Shown piece by piece: positions 26,875 to 36,285 of a DNA stretch of 64,000 bases (positions are counted from its first letter, which is position 1; each line of letters starts with the position of its first letter). This DNA comes from Mesobacillus jeotgali (GTDB taxonomy: Bacteria; Bacillota; Bacilli; Bacillales; Cytobacillaceae), in contig NZ_CP134494.1 in the NCBI RefSeq assembly GCF_031759225.1, forward strand, positions 1,672,501 to 1,736,500. The letters run 5' to 3'. Under the pieces are notes generated by a model, which saw nothing but the letters and a program-made list of their open reading frames with translations, was not told the origin of the DNA and did not search any database. The position numbers and the translations under genes are program-made.

Positions 26875-28049
26875 AAGTGAAAAAGTATACTGCTTCATCC
26901 ATGCCTGAAGCAATGAAACTCGTCAGGGCTGAGCTGGGCAGTGATGCAGTGATCCTAAATTCCCGTGTCGTCCAAACAGGAGGATTTATGGGTTTTTTTA
27001 AGAAAAATAGCATTGAGGTTATTGCTGCTATTGACCCGGACACCGACATAAGTGCAAAGCCGGCCGCTGTGGACCAAGCTCCCAAATTTGCTCGCCCTGC
27101 GACAATGGGAGATGCGCCTAAAAAAGATACACCTGCTGTGCAGTTGAAACCAATAGCAGAAACACCTCAAAAAGCTGATGAGGAGCTTTTAAAAGAGATA
27201 GCTCAGTTGAAGGAACTGTTGAAGGGTGCTGGGAAAATCGAAGGCATCAATTTGCCGGGACCGGTAAGCAGGGAAATTCAACATCTGAGGGATCAAGAAA
27301 TTGACCAGGAGATCATTGACGAATTGACTGCAGCTTTGCTTGAAAAGTGGTATATCGGTGGTGGTGCTGCGAATGATGACGAAATTAAAAAGTGGATTGT
27401 TGCAGCTATCGAAAAAAGGCTCTCACCTATAAACTTCGCGGGAGTTTCCTTTAAAAAGAAGTTTGTCAACGTAATTGGCCCTACAGGAGTTGGAAAAACG
27501 ACAACACTTGCGAAAATCGCTGCTGATTGTGTATTGAAGCATCAAAAGAAAGTTGCTTTTATTACAACAGACACCTATCGAATCGCTGCGATCGAGCAGT
27601 TGAAAACATATGCGAAAATTCTCGATGTCCCAATAGAAGTTTGCTACAACATGGATGATTTCAGGGCTGCAACAGATAATTTCTCAGACTATGATCTTGT
27701 GTTTATCGATACAGCCGGACGAAATTTCAGAAATCAAAAGTATGTTAACGATTTAAAAAATGTTATTGATTTTGGAAAGGATATGGAAACTTATCTTGTC
27801 CTTGCATTGACGGCAAAACAAAAAGATATGGAAGAAATCAGGAAGCAATTCTCCTTGATTCATATTGATAAATTCATTTTTACAAAACTGGATGAAACTT
27901 CTGTGAATGGAGCAATGCTCAATATGGCAATAAAATTCTCTACTGGAATTGCCTATTTGACCAATGGACAAGATGTCCCGGATGACTTGATCGAGGCGAA
28001 CCCAAAGATGATCGCCAATACAATTCTTGGAGTCAGCACCTATGAATGA
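26871..28049 (+). CDS. flhF: Flagellar placement GTPase FlhF
   Basis: SRP-family GTPase that helps set number and position of flagella; 392 residues. The N-terminal basic domain begins MKVKKYTASSMPEAMKLVR. A linker (about 70-110, rich in Pro/Lys/Ala) leads to the N and G domains. G1 is [15 protein letters not shown], followed by TTDTYRIAAIEQLKTYA, DTAGR and TKLDE. The start overlaps the end of flhA by 4 bp. flhG overlaps its 3' end by 8 bp. Confidence 0.97.
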   Translation: MKVKKYTASSMPEAMKLVRAELGSDAVILNSRVVQTGGFMGFFKKNSIEVIAAIDPDTDISAKPAAVDQAPKFARPATMGDAPKKDTPAVQLKPIAETPQKADEELLKEIAQLKELLKGAGKIEGINLPGPVSREIQHLRDQEIDQEIIDELTAALLEKWYIGGGAANDDEIKKWIVAAIEKRLSPINFAGVSFKKKFVNVIGPTGVGKTTTLAKIAADCVLKHQKKVAFITTDTYRIAAIEQLKTYAKILDVPIEVCYNMDDFRAATDNFSDYDLVFIDTAGRNFRNQKYVNDLKNVIDFGKDMETYLVLALTAKQKDMEEIRKQFSLIHIDKFIFTKLDETSVNGAMLNMAIKFSTGIAYLTNGQDVPDDLIEANPKMIANTILGVSTYE

Positions 28050-28908
28050 CCAGGCAGAAAAATTAAGGAACCGACTTAAAACGAACACTCTGGCTAAGGA
28101 AGCGAAAACTCTGGCAGTGGTAAGCGGGAAAGGCGGCGTCGGGAAATCGAATTTTTCACTAAATTTTTCGATTTCCCTAGCCAAAAAAGGCTATAAAGTC
28201 TTGCTGTTTGACCTTGACATCGGTATGGGAAATATCGAGATTTTGATGGGGAAAAGTTCTTCACTCTCCATTGCTGATTTTCTTTCAGGGAAATCATCAA
28301 TTGAGGAGGTTATTTTCCCTGGGCCACACGGTGTCGAGTATATTTCAGGCGGAACAGGTTTAAGCCAGTTAGTCAGGATGGACCGTTCCAGCGTCGAGTA
28401 CTTCACTTCCAGCTTGAGTGAGGTTCTAAGAAAGTATGATTATCTCATTTTTGATATGGGAGCCGGATTGAACGAGGAGACTTTATCAATCCTCCTGTCT
28501 GTGAATGAGATATTCGTTATCACAACAACAGAGCCAACTTCTTTGATGGACGCCTATGCCACTATGAAATACATCCACCTTTCAGATTCAGAATTGCCTT
28601 TCTATTTGGTAGTCAACAGGGCTGGGTCTGTCAAGGAAGGGAATGAAACGCTGGCAAGGCTGGACGATGTTCTGGGTAAGTTTTTAGGAAGGACACCGAT
28701 CAAGCTTGGAATGCTCCCGGATGATAAAACGGTCCAGGAAGCAGTAAAACGCCAGATTCCTTTTACCATGTTCAATGAACGGTCACAAGCTTCTAAAGGA
28801 ATGGCCGCGATTATCGAAAAATATATCAATAAAGCGAGCTACAATGCCGAAAAGAGAGATAACAGGAGTTTTACAGCGAGATTGAAGCAATTCCTTTTCG
28901 AAAGGTAG
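28042..28908 (+). CDS. flhG: Flagellar number regulator FlhG (YlxH), MinD-like ATPase
   Basis: MinD/ParA-type ATPase that works with FlhF to pattern flagella; 288 residues. ATG 28042 is supported by TTGGAG upstream; the longer frame begins inside flhF. The deviant Walker A is SGKGGVGKSNFSLNF, Walker B is LLFDLDIGMGN, and the C-terminal region (SFTARLKQFLFER) resembles the MinD membrane-targeting amphipathic helix. The N-terminal ~20 residues (AEKLRNRLKT) correspond to the segment that activates FlhF GTPase activity in B. subtilis. Confidence 0.95.
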   Translation: MNDQAEKLRNRLKTNTLAKEAKTLAVVSGKGGVGKSNFSLNFSISLAKKGYKVLLFDLDIGMGNIEILMGKSSSLSIADFLSGKSSIEEVIFPGPHGVEYISGGTGLSQLVRMDRSSVEYFTSSLSEVLRKYDYLIFDMGAGLNEETLSILLSVNEIFVITTTEPTSLMDAYATMKYIHLSDSELPFYLVVNRAGSVKEGNETLARLDDVLGKFLGRTPIKLGMLPDDKTVQEAVKRQIPFTMFNERSQASKGMAAIIEKYINKASYNAEKRDNRSFTARLKQFLFER

Positions 28909-28915
28909 TGGTCGA

Positions 28916-30001
28916 GTGGCAAAAATCAGAGTTCTCATCGTAGATGATTCAGCTTTCATGCGAAAGCTAATCAACGACTTTCTATCAGAACACCAGCAGA
29001 TAGAGGTTATTGGCACGGCACGTAACGGAGAGGACGCCATAAAGAAATGGCGGGAATTACGTCCCGATGTCATTACACTTGATGTCGAAATGCCGAAACT
29101 AAACGGCTTGGAAGTCTTAAAGCAGATCATGGAGGAAAAGCCGCTGCCGGTTGTCATGCTTTCCAGCACCACGAAAGAAGGTGCAGAGACGACTCTTCAG
29201 GCGATTCAGGCGGGGGCTGTGGACTTTGTGGCAAAGCCTTCAGGATCCATTTCAATAGATTTACATAAAATCAAATCTGAGTTAATTCAAAAAGTGTTAT
29301 CGGCAAGTAAAGCTAACTTAACAAAAATAAGCATTCTAGAAGATTCGAAAACTGCTAAAAAGCAAACGGACATTTCCATTGATACGAAGCTACAGCCAGC
29401 GGACTATGTAACAACAAGGAGATTGACACAATCTAAAAAGGTTGTCTGTATAGGAACTTCTACCGGGGGACCGAGAGCGTTGCAGCAAGTGATATCTTCA
29501 TTACCAAAAGGTTTGGATGTGCCTGTGCTCATTGTCCAGCATATGCCGCCCGGTTTTACCAAGTCGCTTGCCAATCGACTGGATTCCTTAAGTGAAATCA
29601 GAGTCAAAGAAGCGGAAGATGGTGAGCTGCTTCAAAAAGGCACTGCATACATAGCACCAGGCGGATTTCACTTGATGGTCAAGAGTTTAGGCTCATCGCT
29701 GGCAATTTCGCTTAGCCAATCACCGCCTCGTAATGGACATCGTCCATCCGTGGATGTGATGTTCGAATCAATCAGTGCTATCAAGAACTATTCCAAAATT
29801 GCTGTCATCATGACAGGAATGGGAGCAGATGGTTCTAAGGGACTGGTAGAAATGAAAAAGAACGGCATCGTTAAAGCGATCGCTGAATCACAGGAAACAT
29901 CAATTGTTTTCGGGATGCCAAAAGCAGCAATAGCAACAAATTTGGTTGATGAAGTAGTGAATGTAGAAAACATCGCGCAAAAAATCATGGATTATATATG
30001 A
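28916..30001 (+). CDS. cheB: Chemotaxis receptor methylesterase/deamidase CheB
   Basis: Removes methyl groups from chemoreceptors in response to CheA phosphorylation; 361 residues. It begins with GTG 28916, with AAAGGT upstream. The receiver domain has the DDSAFMRKL acidic pair and the phospho-acceptor in VITLDVEMPKLNG. The C-terminal esterase shows the catalytic triad: Ser in IGTSTGGPRAL, His in IVQHMPPGFT and Asp in MTGMGADGSKG. The two domains are joined by a charged linker (about 125-165). Confidence 0.97.
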   Translation: MAKIRVLIVDDSAFMRKLINDFLSEHQQIEVIGTARNGEDAIKKWRELRPDVITLDVEMPKLNGLEVLKQIMEEKPLPVVMLSSTTKEGAETTLQAIQAGAVDFVAKPSGSISIDLHKIKSELIQKVLSASKANLTKISILEDSKTAKKQTDISIDTKLQPADYVTTRRLTQSKKVVCIGTSTGGPRALQQVISSLPKGLDVPVLIVQHMPPGFTKSLANRLDSLSEIRVKEAEDGELLQKGTAYIAPGGFHLMVKSLGSSLAISLSQSPPRNGHRPSVDVMFESISAIKNYSKIAVIMTGMGADGSKGLVEMKKNGIVKAIAESQETSIVFGMPKAAIATNLVDEVVNVENIAQKIMDYI

Positions 30002-30020
30002 GGCCGGAGGTGCTGTGCAC

Positions 30021-32084
30021 ATGGAATTGAATCAATATCTTGAAGTCTTTATTGAAGAAAGTAAAGAACATTTACAGGCCTGTAATCAACAATTGTTGGA
30101 ACTAGAGAAGAATCCACAGGATGTATCAATCATTAATGAAATCTTCAGGTCAGCTCATACTCTTAAAGGGATGTCAGCGACCATGGGGTATGAGGATCTA
30201 GCAAGCCTTACCCATCAAATGGAAAATGTACTGGATGCGATTCGCAATAACAAATTGACAACAACTCCTGAAATAATTGATGTGATTTTCATGGCGGTTG
30301 ATCATCTCGAGGATATGGTTCAGTCGATAGCGGCTGGGGGCGATGGGAAAAAGGACGTAACGGAAACAGTTGAAAAGTTAAAGCTCATTGAAAAGGGAGA
30401 ACCGCTGTCAGGGTCTGCTAATAAAGAGGTGGCAGCTTCAGCCGTTTTAGAAGCTGATCAGGAATCCCACTATGATGAATTTGAACTGACTGTTCTGAAG
30501 CAGTCCAAAGAACAGGGATTTGGTGTATATGAGATTGGAATTGCTCTGCGTGAAGATTGCTTACTGAAAGCTGCACGAGTGTATATGGTTTTTGAGGTAC
30601 TGGAGAAGATTGGGGAAGTGATCAAAGCAAACCCATCAGTGGAGCAGCTGGAAGAAGAACAATTTGACCAGGAATTTTCGATCACGATTGTATCCAAAGA
30701 GGATCCCGAGGATATTAAAGCCAAGATCATGAAGGTTTCAGAAGTTGTCAAAACCGAAATCAAGTCATTAGTTTTTGATCAAGAGAGCGATGATACAGAT
30801 GGTGAGGTTTTCTCCAACTCAGAGACACCTGCACCTGAAGTACTTGGTTCAACTTCTTCTGAAAAAACTCAATCGATTGAAGCAGAGACAGCCCCGGTTG
30901 CTGAGAAAAAAGGCAGTGCAAAACAGCAAAATAATAGCAGCAAAACGATAAGGGTAAATATTGAACGGCTTGATATTCTAATGAATTTATTTGAAGAGCT
31001 CGTCATTGACCGCGGCAGACTGGAGCAAATCTCAAAAGATCTTGATAATGGTGAGCTTACTGAAACGGTCGAAAGAATGTCGAGGATATCCGGTGACTTG
31101 CAAAATATTATTCTGAATATGCGGATGGTCCAGGTAGAAACAGTATTCAATCGCTTCCCGAGAATGATTCGTCAGTTAGCAAGAGATTTAAACAAGAAAA
31201 TCAACCTCGAAATCGTTGGTGCTGAAACAGAATTGGATCGTACTGTAATTGACGAAATCGGCGATCCGCTTGTGCATTTATTAAGGAATTCAGTTGATCA
31301 TGGGATTGAATCACCTCAAGAGCGTAAGGCCAAAGGTAAAAATGAAGAGGGTACTGTTGTGCTGCGTGCCTTCCACAGTGGCAATCATGTATTCATTGAG
31401 ATCGAAGATGATGGCGCTGGAATAAGCAGGGACAAGGTATTGAAGAAGGCCATCAGCAAGGGAATCATCACCGAACAAGCTGCTGCAGGCTTCACTGATA
31501 AACAGGCATATGAATTAATCCTTTCATCTGGCTTCTCTACCGCGGAGAAAATATCTGATATCTCCGGGCGTGGAGTAGGTTTGGATGTTGTCAAGAATAC
31601 AATCGAATCTTTGGGAGGCTCCATCTCGATTGATTCAAAGGAAAATGAGGGAACTATTTTCTCAATCCAGCTTCCTCTGACATTATCAATCATTTCGGTT
31701 ATGTTAGTCGAAATCCAGAAAGAGAAATTTGCCATTCCTTTGTCCTCCATCATTGAGACGGCAATAATCAAAGACACTGACATCATGAATGCGCATAATC
31801 AAAAAGTGATTGATTTTAGAGGCAAGGTCGTACCGCTGCTGTTCTTAAAGGATATCTTCGAGGTGCCTTCAGAACCAGCCGTGGATCCATTCCACTCTGT
31901 CATTATCGTTCGAAAAGGAGATAAAATGGCTGGCTTGGTTGTAGACTCATTCATCGGACAGCAAGAAGTAGTCCTTAAATCATTGGGAAATTATTTAACA
32001 AATGTATTCGCGATTTCTGGAGCTACAATCCTCGGAGATGGACAGGTAGCTTTGATTGTCGATTGCAATGCCTTAATTAAATAG
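30021..32084 (+). CDS. cheA: Chemotaxis histidine kinase CheA
   Basis: Kinase that links receptors to CheY and CheB; 687 residues. ATG 30021 is chosen since GGAGGTG lies 8 bp upstream; GTG 30015 would be only 2 bp from it. P1 phospho-transfer domain with His46 in RSAHTLKGMSATMG; P2 at about 155-250; an acidic linker; P3 dimerisation (LMNLFEELVIDRGRLEQ); P4 kinase with LLRNSVDHGIESP (N box), DDGAG (G1) and SGRGVGLDVV (G2); P5 CheW-like domain from about residue 550. Confidence 0.98.
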   Translation: MELNQYLEVFIEESKEHLQACNQQLLELEKNPQDVSIINEIFRSAHTLKGMSATMGYEDLASLTHQMENVLDAIRNNKLTTTPEIIDVIFMAVDHLEDMVQSIAAGGDGKKDVTETVEKLKLIEKGEPLSGSANKEVAASAVLEADQESHYDEFELTVLKQSKEQGFGVYEIGIALREDCLLKAARVYMVFEVLEKIGEVIKANPSVEQLEEEQFDQEFSITIVSKEDPEDIKAKIMKVSEVVKTEIKSLVFDQESDDTDGEVFSNSETPAPEVLGSTSSEKTQSIEAETAPVAEKKGSAKQQNNSSKTIRVNIERLDILMNLFEELVIDRGRLEQISKDLDNGELTETVERMSRISGDLQNIILNMRMVQVETVFNRFPRMIRQLARDLNKKINLEIVGAETELDRTVIDEIGDPLVHLLRNSVDHGIESPQERKAKGKNEEGTVVLRAFHSGNHVFIEIEDDGAGISRDKVLKKAISKGIITEQAAAGFTDKQAYELILSSGFSTAEKISDISGRGVGLDVVKNTIESLGGSISIDSKENEGTIFSIQLPLTLSIISVMLVEIQKEKFAIPLSSIIETAIIKDTDIMNAHNQKVIDFRGKVVPLLFLKDIFEVPSEPAVDPFHSVIIVRKGDKMAGLVVDSFIGQQEVVLKSLGNYLTNVFAISGATILGDGQVALIVDCNALIK

Positions 32085-32129
32085 ATTCCTGCTTTAACGA
32101 ATGACGATGATATTTTAGGAGTGATGAAT

Positions 32130-32585
32130 ATGGCTGAAAACGAGGTTTCAGACTTAAAAGTGATCGTGTTCCAGTTGAATGATAAAGAGTACGGTGTTCC
32201 TGTAAGCCAGGTTAAATCTATTGAAAAAATCATGCATATCACAAGGGTTCCACATACGAATCCTTTTGTAAAAGGTGTCATGAACCTTCGCGGGGTAGTG
32301 ACTCCGCTTTTGGACTTGCGTGTCAGATTCGGCATGGAAGAAGAAGCATACAACGAAGGAACTCGTGTCATTATCGTTTCAATAGAAGATAAAGAAGTAG
32401 GTTTGATCGTAGATGGAGCAAATGATGTCATAGATATCCCAACAAGCAAGATTGAACCTCCACCTGAGGTCGTTGGCATGGCAGCTGAAGGATTCATTGA
32501 CGGAGTGGCCAACCTGGATAAGAGGTTATTGATTTTAATAGATTTGAACAAAATCCTTGAGTCCGATGAAGCAATAGCTTTGTAA
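32130..32585 (+). CDS. cheW: Chemotaxis coupling protein CheW
   Basis: Scaffold that couples chemoreceptors to CheA; 151 residues of the CheW beta-barrel type. Of the nearby in-frame starts, ATG 32130 is 8 bp after AGGAG and gives the expected N-terminus (KVIVFQLNDKEYGVPVSQV). The conserved motif VMNLRGVVTPLLDLRVRFGM is present. cheC follows 17 bp later. Confidence 0.96.
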   Translation: MAENEVSDLKVIVFQLNDKEYGVPVSQVKSIEKIMHITRVPHTNPFVKGVMNLRGVVTPLLDLRVRFGMEEEAYNEGTRVIIVSIEDKEVGLIVDGANDVIDIPTSKIEPPPEVVGMAAEGFIDGVANLDKRLLILIDLNKILESDEAIAL

Positions 32586-32602
32586 TTGAAGGGAATAAAA
32601 CT

Positions 32603-33244
32603 ATGACTTTTTTAAAAAGTATTTCGGACGTACATCTCGATATTTTAAAAGAGGTAGGAAATATTGGCGCAGGTCATGCTGCAACGGCATTATCAACCTT
32701 ATTGAATACAAAGATCGATATGAGAGTGCCCAGAGTAAGGGTCGTATCGTTCGATGAAGTGATGGAACTGGCTGGCGGGGCAGACAATGTGGTTGCCAGC
32801 GTCTTCCTCCGAATCGAGGGGGATGCCCCGGGAAGCATGTTTTTCATCCTGCCGCTTCCACAGGCAGAGAAATACATTGGCCAGCTTATAAAAAAACAAT
32901 CATTCACGTTTGCAGAAGAACAGGAAAATGAGCTGGCATTGTCTGCTCTCCAGGAACTGGGGAATATATTATCTGGATCATATTTATCGTCTCTTTCAGA
33001 TTTCACACAACTGAGCCTGTATCCATCTGTACCCGCGTTAAGTATTGATATGGTAGGTGCTGTCATCAGTTTTGGGCTATTGGAATTGTCACAGGTAAGC
33101 GACTATGCAATCGTGATCGATACAGCTCTGGATGAAGAAGATACTCAAATGCCTGACAGTGTGAATGGGCATTTCTTCCTTCTGCCAGACCCGGATTCAT
33201 TCCATACTATTTTTTCTGCACTAGGAGTAAAGGTTGATGCATAA
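32603..33244 (+). CDS. cheC: CheY-P phosphatase CheC
   Basis: Phosphatase of the chemotaxis adaptation system; 213 residues. It contains two ExxN catalytic motifs, EVGN (LKEVGNIGAGHAATAL) and ELGN (LQELGNILSGSYLSSL), as expected for CheC and homologous to those in FliY of this operon. GAAGGG lies before ATG 32603. The 3' end overlaps cheD by 8 bp, consistent with the CheC-CheD complex being made together. Confidence 0.96.
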   Translation: MTFLKSISDVHLDILKEVGNIGAGHAATALSTLLNTKIDMRVPRVRVVSFDEVMELAGGADNVVASVFLRIEGDAPGSMFFILPLPQAEKYIGQLIKKQSFTFAEEQENELALSALQELGNILSGSYLSSLSDFTQLSLYPSVPALSIDMVGAVISFGLLELSQVSDYAIVIDTALDEEDTQMPDSVNGHFFLLPDPDSFHTIFSALGVKVDA

Positions 33245-33734
33245 AACAGCAGAAATCATCAAGGTTGGAATTGCTGATATGAATATTGTTAAAGTTCCGG
33301 ATCTAATTCGAACCACTGGCCTAGGCTCATGTGTTGGTGTGGTATTGTATGATCAGACAAGAGAAATTGCTGGAATGGCGCATATCATGCTGCCTGATTC
33401 GTCTTTATCAAGGACAGAACCGCTGAACAAAGCGAAATTTGCCAATACTGCGATTAAGGAACTTTTAGAGGCATTGATTAGAGCAGGTGCAAGGCCATCG
33501 GGAATAAAAGCCAAGCTTGCCGGTGGTGCTCAAATGTTCCAATTTTCCGGAAGCAGTGACATGATGAGAATTGGACCAAGGAATGTAGAGGCTGTTTTAC
33601 AGGAATTGAGGGAGCTCAGGATCCCCGTTATATCCTCGGATGTAGGAGGTAATAGCGGAAGGACAATCGAGTTTGACCCAAAAACCGGTTTGATGCAAAT
33701 CAGGACTGTTAATAAAGGGAATAGTGAAATATAA
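33237..33734 (+). CDS. cheD: Chemoreceptor glutamine deamidase CheD
   Basis: Deamidates glutamine residues on chemoreceptors and stimulates CheC; 165 residues. ATG 33237 is 9 bp after AGGAG. The catalytic Cys is in TTGLGSCVGVVLYD, the catalytic His in GMAHIMLPD, and the segment KLAGGAQMF is conserved. It ends 62 bp before sigD; that gap contains an inverted repeat. Confidence 0.96.
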   Translation: MHKTAEIIKVGIADMNIVKVPDLIRTTGLGSCVGVVLYDQTREIAGMAHIMLPDSSLSRTEPLNKAKFANTAIKELLEALIRAGARPSGIKAKLAGGAQMFQFSGSSDMMRIGPRNVEAVLQELRELRIPVISSDVGGNSGRTIEFDPKTGLMQIRTVNKGNSEI

Positions 33735-33767
33735 ATTCATGTTGAATTGTAATTAGCTTCCATGAAT
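33735..33767 (+). other. Inverted repeat in the cheD-sigD gap
   Basis: ATTCATG (33735-33741) and CATGAAT (33761-33767) form a perfect 7-bp inverted repeat with a 19-nt spacer, starting at the end of cheD. No T-run follows. It lies 30 bp before the sigD start. Confidence 0.5.
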
Positions 33768-33796
33768 AATGCGTGATGCGCGTGAGGAGGATGACA

Positions 33797-34558
33797 ATGG
33801 TGCGAGGATCCACATCGGAAGAACAGGTAACATGGGATAAATGGGTACAGTTCCGTGATCCGGATGCAGGTAATTTACTGATAAAAAAATATATGCCACT
33901 TGTTTCCTACCATGTGCAAAGAATCTCAGTGAGTCTTCCGAAAAGTGTGTCTAGAGATGATTTAAGAAGTCTTGGCATGATTGGTTTATATGATGCTCTG
34001 GAAAAATTCGATCCAAACAGGGATTTGAAATTCGATACATATTCTTCTTTCCGGATCCGGGGAGCAATATTGGACGGACTAAGAAAGGAAGACTGGCTGC
34101 CAAGAAGTACTAGAGAAAAAGCAAAGAAGATTGATGCGGCCATCGAGAGACTAGAGCAGAGATATATGCGCAATGCGACCATCGAAGAAATTGCCAGTGA
34201 ACTGAATATGGATGAAACAGAAATTTACACAACAATAAATGAACATTTTTTTGCGAATGTATTATCCATAGATGAACATCCCATTGAAAATGACGATCGC
34301 GATAACCAGTCATTCGTGATCAAGGATGAAAAAGCTGAAATTCCTGAAGATAAACTTTTAAAGTCAGAAATGCTGGAAGAAATCGCTGAAAAAGTCTCAA
34401 AGTTGAATGAGAAAGAGCAACTCGTACTTAGTTTATTTTATAAAGAAGAATTGACGCTGACGGAGATTGGCCAAGTCATGAATCTATCAACCTCAAGAAT
34501 TTCGCAGATCCATTCTAAAGCGATTTTTAAACTGAGAAAATGGCTGGAGACAGCCTAA
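33797..34558 (+). CDS. sigD: RNA polymerase sigma factor SigD (FliA type)
   Basis: Flagellar sigma-28 factor that transcribes late motility genes such as flagellin, stators and autolysins; 253 residues. ATG 33797 is chosen because GAGGAGG (33784-33790) lies 6 bp upstream. Region 2 contains DLRSLGMIGLYDALEKFDP and FDTYSSFRIRGAILDGLR. Region 4 HTH is LTLTEIGQVMNLSTSRISQI. It lies near the 3' end of the operon, as in B. subtilis, where operon position limits SigD level. Confidence 0.98.
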   Translation: MVRGSTSEEQVTWDKWVQFRDPDAGNLLIKKYMPLVSYHVQRISVSLPKSVSRDDLRSLGMIGLYDALEKFDPNRDLKFDTYSSFRIRGAILDGLRKEDWLPRSTREKAKKIDAAIERLEQRYMRNATIEEIASELNMDETEIYTTINEHFFANVLSIDEHPIENDDRDNQSFVIKDEKAEIPEDKLLKSEMLEEIAEKVSKLNEKEQLVLSLFYKEELTLTEIGQVMNLSTSRISQIHSKAIFKLRKWLETA

Positions 34559-34578
34559 CAGAAGGCAGGAGATCAACT

Positions 34579-35949
34579 TTGGCGACGGAGTATAAGGTGA
34601 AGTTATCCCATGACAGGCTTACTGCTGATTTGATTCTGGATTTCACGAATAAAGAGTTGGCTTTTTCCGCAGACGAATTATTTTCAATTCTGAAAGCAGA
34701 AAAAATTGTGTTTGGTGTTAAAACGGATGTGTTAGCTCAAATCTCTGAGAATCCTTTTTCATTCGAGTATCCAGTCACCATTGCTGTCGGAGAGCCAAAA
34801 GTGGATGGTGCTGATGCATATCTGCGTAACGAACTCCACCATAGCAGTCCTCACGACCATAAAGTCTTTAACTTTCGTTCTGTACTGCAAATTCCCTCAG
34901 TGAGAAAAGGACAGTTGTTGGCATCTGTAGTCTCGCCCACGAATGGAGCCCACGGGACAGATGTCACTGGGAGGATCATACCGGCAAAGCCAGGCCGTCC
35001 CCTCAGGGTAAAACCCGGGAAAAATGTCTTGTTCGAATCGGCGAAGTTCTTTGCAACATGCGATGGACAGGTCAGCATCACAGAAAAGGCAATCTCAGTC
35101 AATCCAGTATTCGAGGTCAAAGGGGATCTGGATCTAAAAATTGGCAATATTGATTTTGTCGGGAATATCTCTATCAAAGGGAATGTGCCAAGCGGGTATG
35201 AGCTGAAAGCTGGCGGGGACATCATAGTCGATGGTCTCGTAGAAGCGGCCAATCTCCAAGCAGAAGGGAACATCATCATTAAAGGCGGCGTGGCCGGGGC
35301 AATGAAGGGGAAGGTTACTGCTGGAGGCAGTGTGCTGGCGAATTATCTTAACCAGGCTAACGTAAAATCAGCTCAGGACATTATTGTGAAGTCATCGATA
35401 TTGCATAGTAAAGTGACGGCTTCTGGAAATGTGGATTGCCGAACAGGCACGATCATTGGGGGAGTCATCTCTGCTGGCCGCAATATTTTCGTCAAGGAAT
35501 TAGGCAATGAGCTTTTTACAAAAACGGAATTAGCTGTTGGCTGGGATCCTTTGCTTGAAAAAGCGGAACTTGAAACTATCCAATCCATCGAAACAGCAAA
35601 AGACAATATCAGAAAACTTACTGAAATTGAAGTGAAGCTGGCCGAGATCGGCAACCGGTCAGGAGGACTTGCGGCTGAACAGCAGCAAATGATTTTAAAA
35701 CAGAGAAATACAAGACGGAACGTTGAAGCTGGTTTATCGGAATTACTCGCAGAATTAGAGTTTCTGCAACATGAGAAGCAGGACAGATTATACTCATCCT
35801 TATTTGTTTTTGATAGAGTGTTCCCAAATACAAAGGTATTTTTCGGGAAGTATGCGTTCCTGACCAACCAGCTTTATAAGAAAGTTGGTTTTCATCTTGA
35901 AAATAGTGAAATTTCGATACAACCGATTGTTGAAAAAGAAAACCACTAG
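34579..35949 (+). CDS. FapA/DUF342-family polymer-forming protein
   Basis: 456 residues. TTG 34579 is chosen because AGGAG (34567-34571) lies 7 bp upstream. ATG 34540 inside sigD has no good site. The central region is a repetitive beta-helix typical of DUF342/FapA: FVGNISIKGNVPSGYELKAG, then DIIVDGLVEAANLQAEG and NIIIKGGVAGAMKGKVTAGG, with Gly-rich turns repeated about every 18-20 residues (about 185-330). A coiled coil follows (about 345-420). Family members are found near flagellar and polar-localisation genes. The precise role here is unknown. The B. subtilis operon passes from sigD directly to swrB. Confidence 0.85.
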   Translation: MATEYKVKLSHDRLTADLILDFTNKELAFSADELFSILKAEKIVFGVKTDVLAQISENPFSFEYPVTIAVGEPKVDGADAYLRNELHHSSPHDHKVFNFRSVLQIPSVRKGQLLASVVSPTNGAHGTDVTGRIIPAKPGRPLRVKPGKNVLFESAKFFATCDGQVSITEKAISVNPVFEVKGDLDLKIGNIDFVGNISIKGNVPSGYELKAGGDIIVDGLVEAANLQAEGNIIIKGGVAGAMKGKVTAGGSVLANYLNQANVKSAQDIIVKSSILHSKVTASGNVDCRTGTIIGGVISAGRNIFVKELGNELFTKTELAVGWDPLLEKAELETIQSIETAKDNIRKLTEIEVKLAEIGNRSGGLAAEQQQMILKQRNTRRNVEAGLSELLAELEFLQHEKQDRLYSSLFVFDRVFPNTKVFFGKYAFLTNQLYKKVGFHLENSEISIQPIVEKENH

Positions 35950-35964
35950 TTAGGAAGTGACATG

Positions 35965-36276
35965 ATGAGCCTCAAAGCAATCGAAATGCAGATTGCGCTT
36001 CCGAGGACACATGATGCCGGCAAGATTCAGGAACAACTTCAGCAGCGGGGACAGCATCTTCAGGAGCATGCGGCACAAAGTGTGACAAAGGAAGATGATT
36101 TAAAGCGCAAGGCCGTGGTTAAAAATAATCAAAAGCAGGAAGCCCGCCTCAATCAGGAGGGCAGCCCATCAGGAAAGCAGCAGCAAAATGGCCGGCGAGA
36201 TCCAAAAGACAAGAATGATCAACCCGATCAGCCACACCACCCTTATAAAGGGAAGGTGATTGATTACAGCGGATAG
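35965..36276 (+). CDS. Small hydrophilic hypothetical protein of the motility operon
   Basis: 103 residues from ATG 35965 (an ATG at 35962 is also in frame; AGGAAGTGA precedes both). The N-terminus SLKAIEMQIALPRTHDAGK looks conserved and amphipathic. The rest is very rich in Gln, Lys, Asp, Asn, Pro and His, and ends HHPYKGKVIDYSG, with no predicted membrane segment. I do not recognise a function. Its tight placement (12 bp after fapA and 9 bp before swrB) says it is co-expressed with motility genes. Confidence 0.75.
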   Translation: MSLKAIEMQIALPRTHDAGKIQEQLQQRGQHLQEHAAQSVTKEDDLKRKAVVKNNQKQEARLNQEGSPSGKQQQNGRRDPKDKNDQPDQPHHPYKGKVIDYSG

Positions 36277-36285
36277 AGGGATGTT

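Noticed and set aside
31991..32551. A 186-codon minus-strand frame opposite cheA end and cheW
   Set aside because: Entirely antisense to recognised chemotaxis genes, with no start signal.
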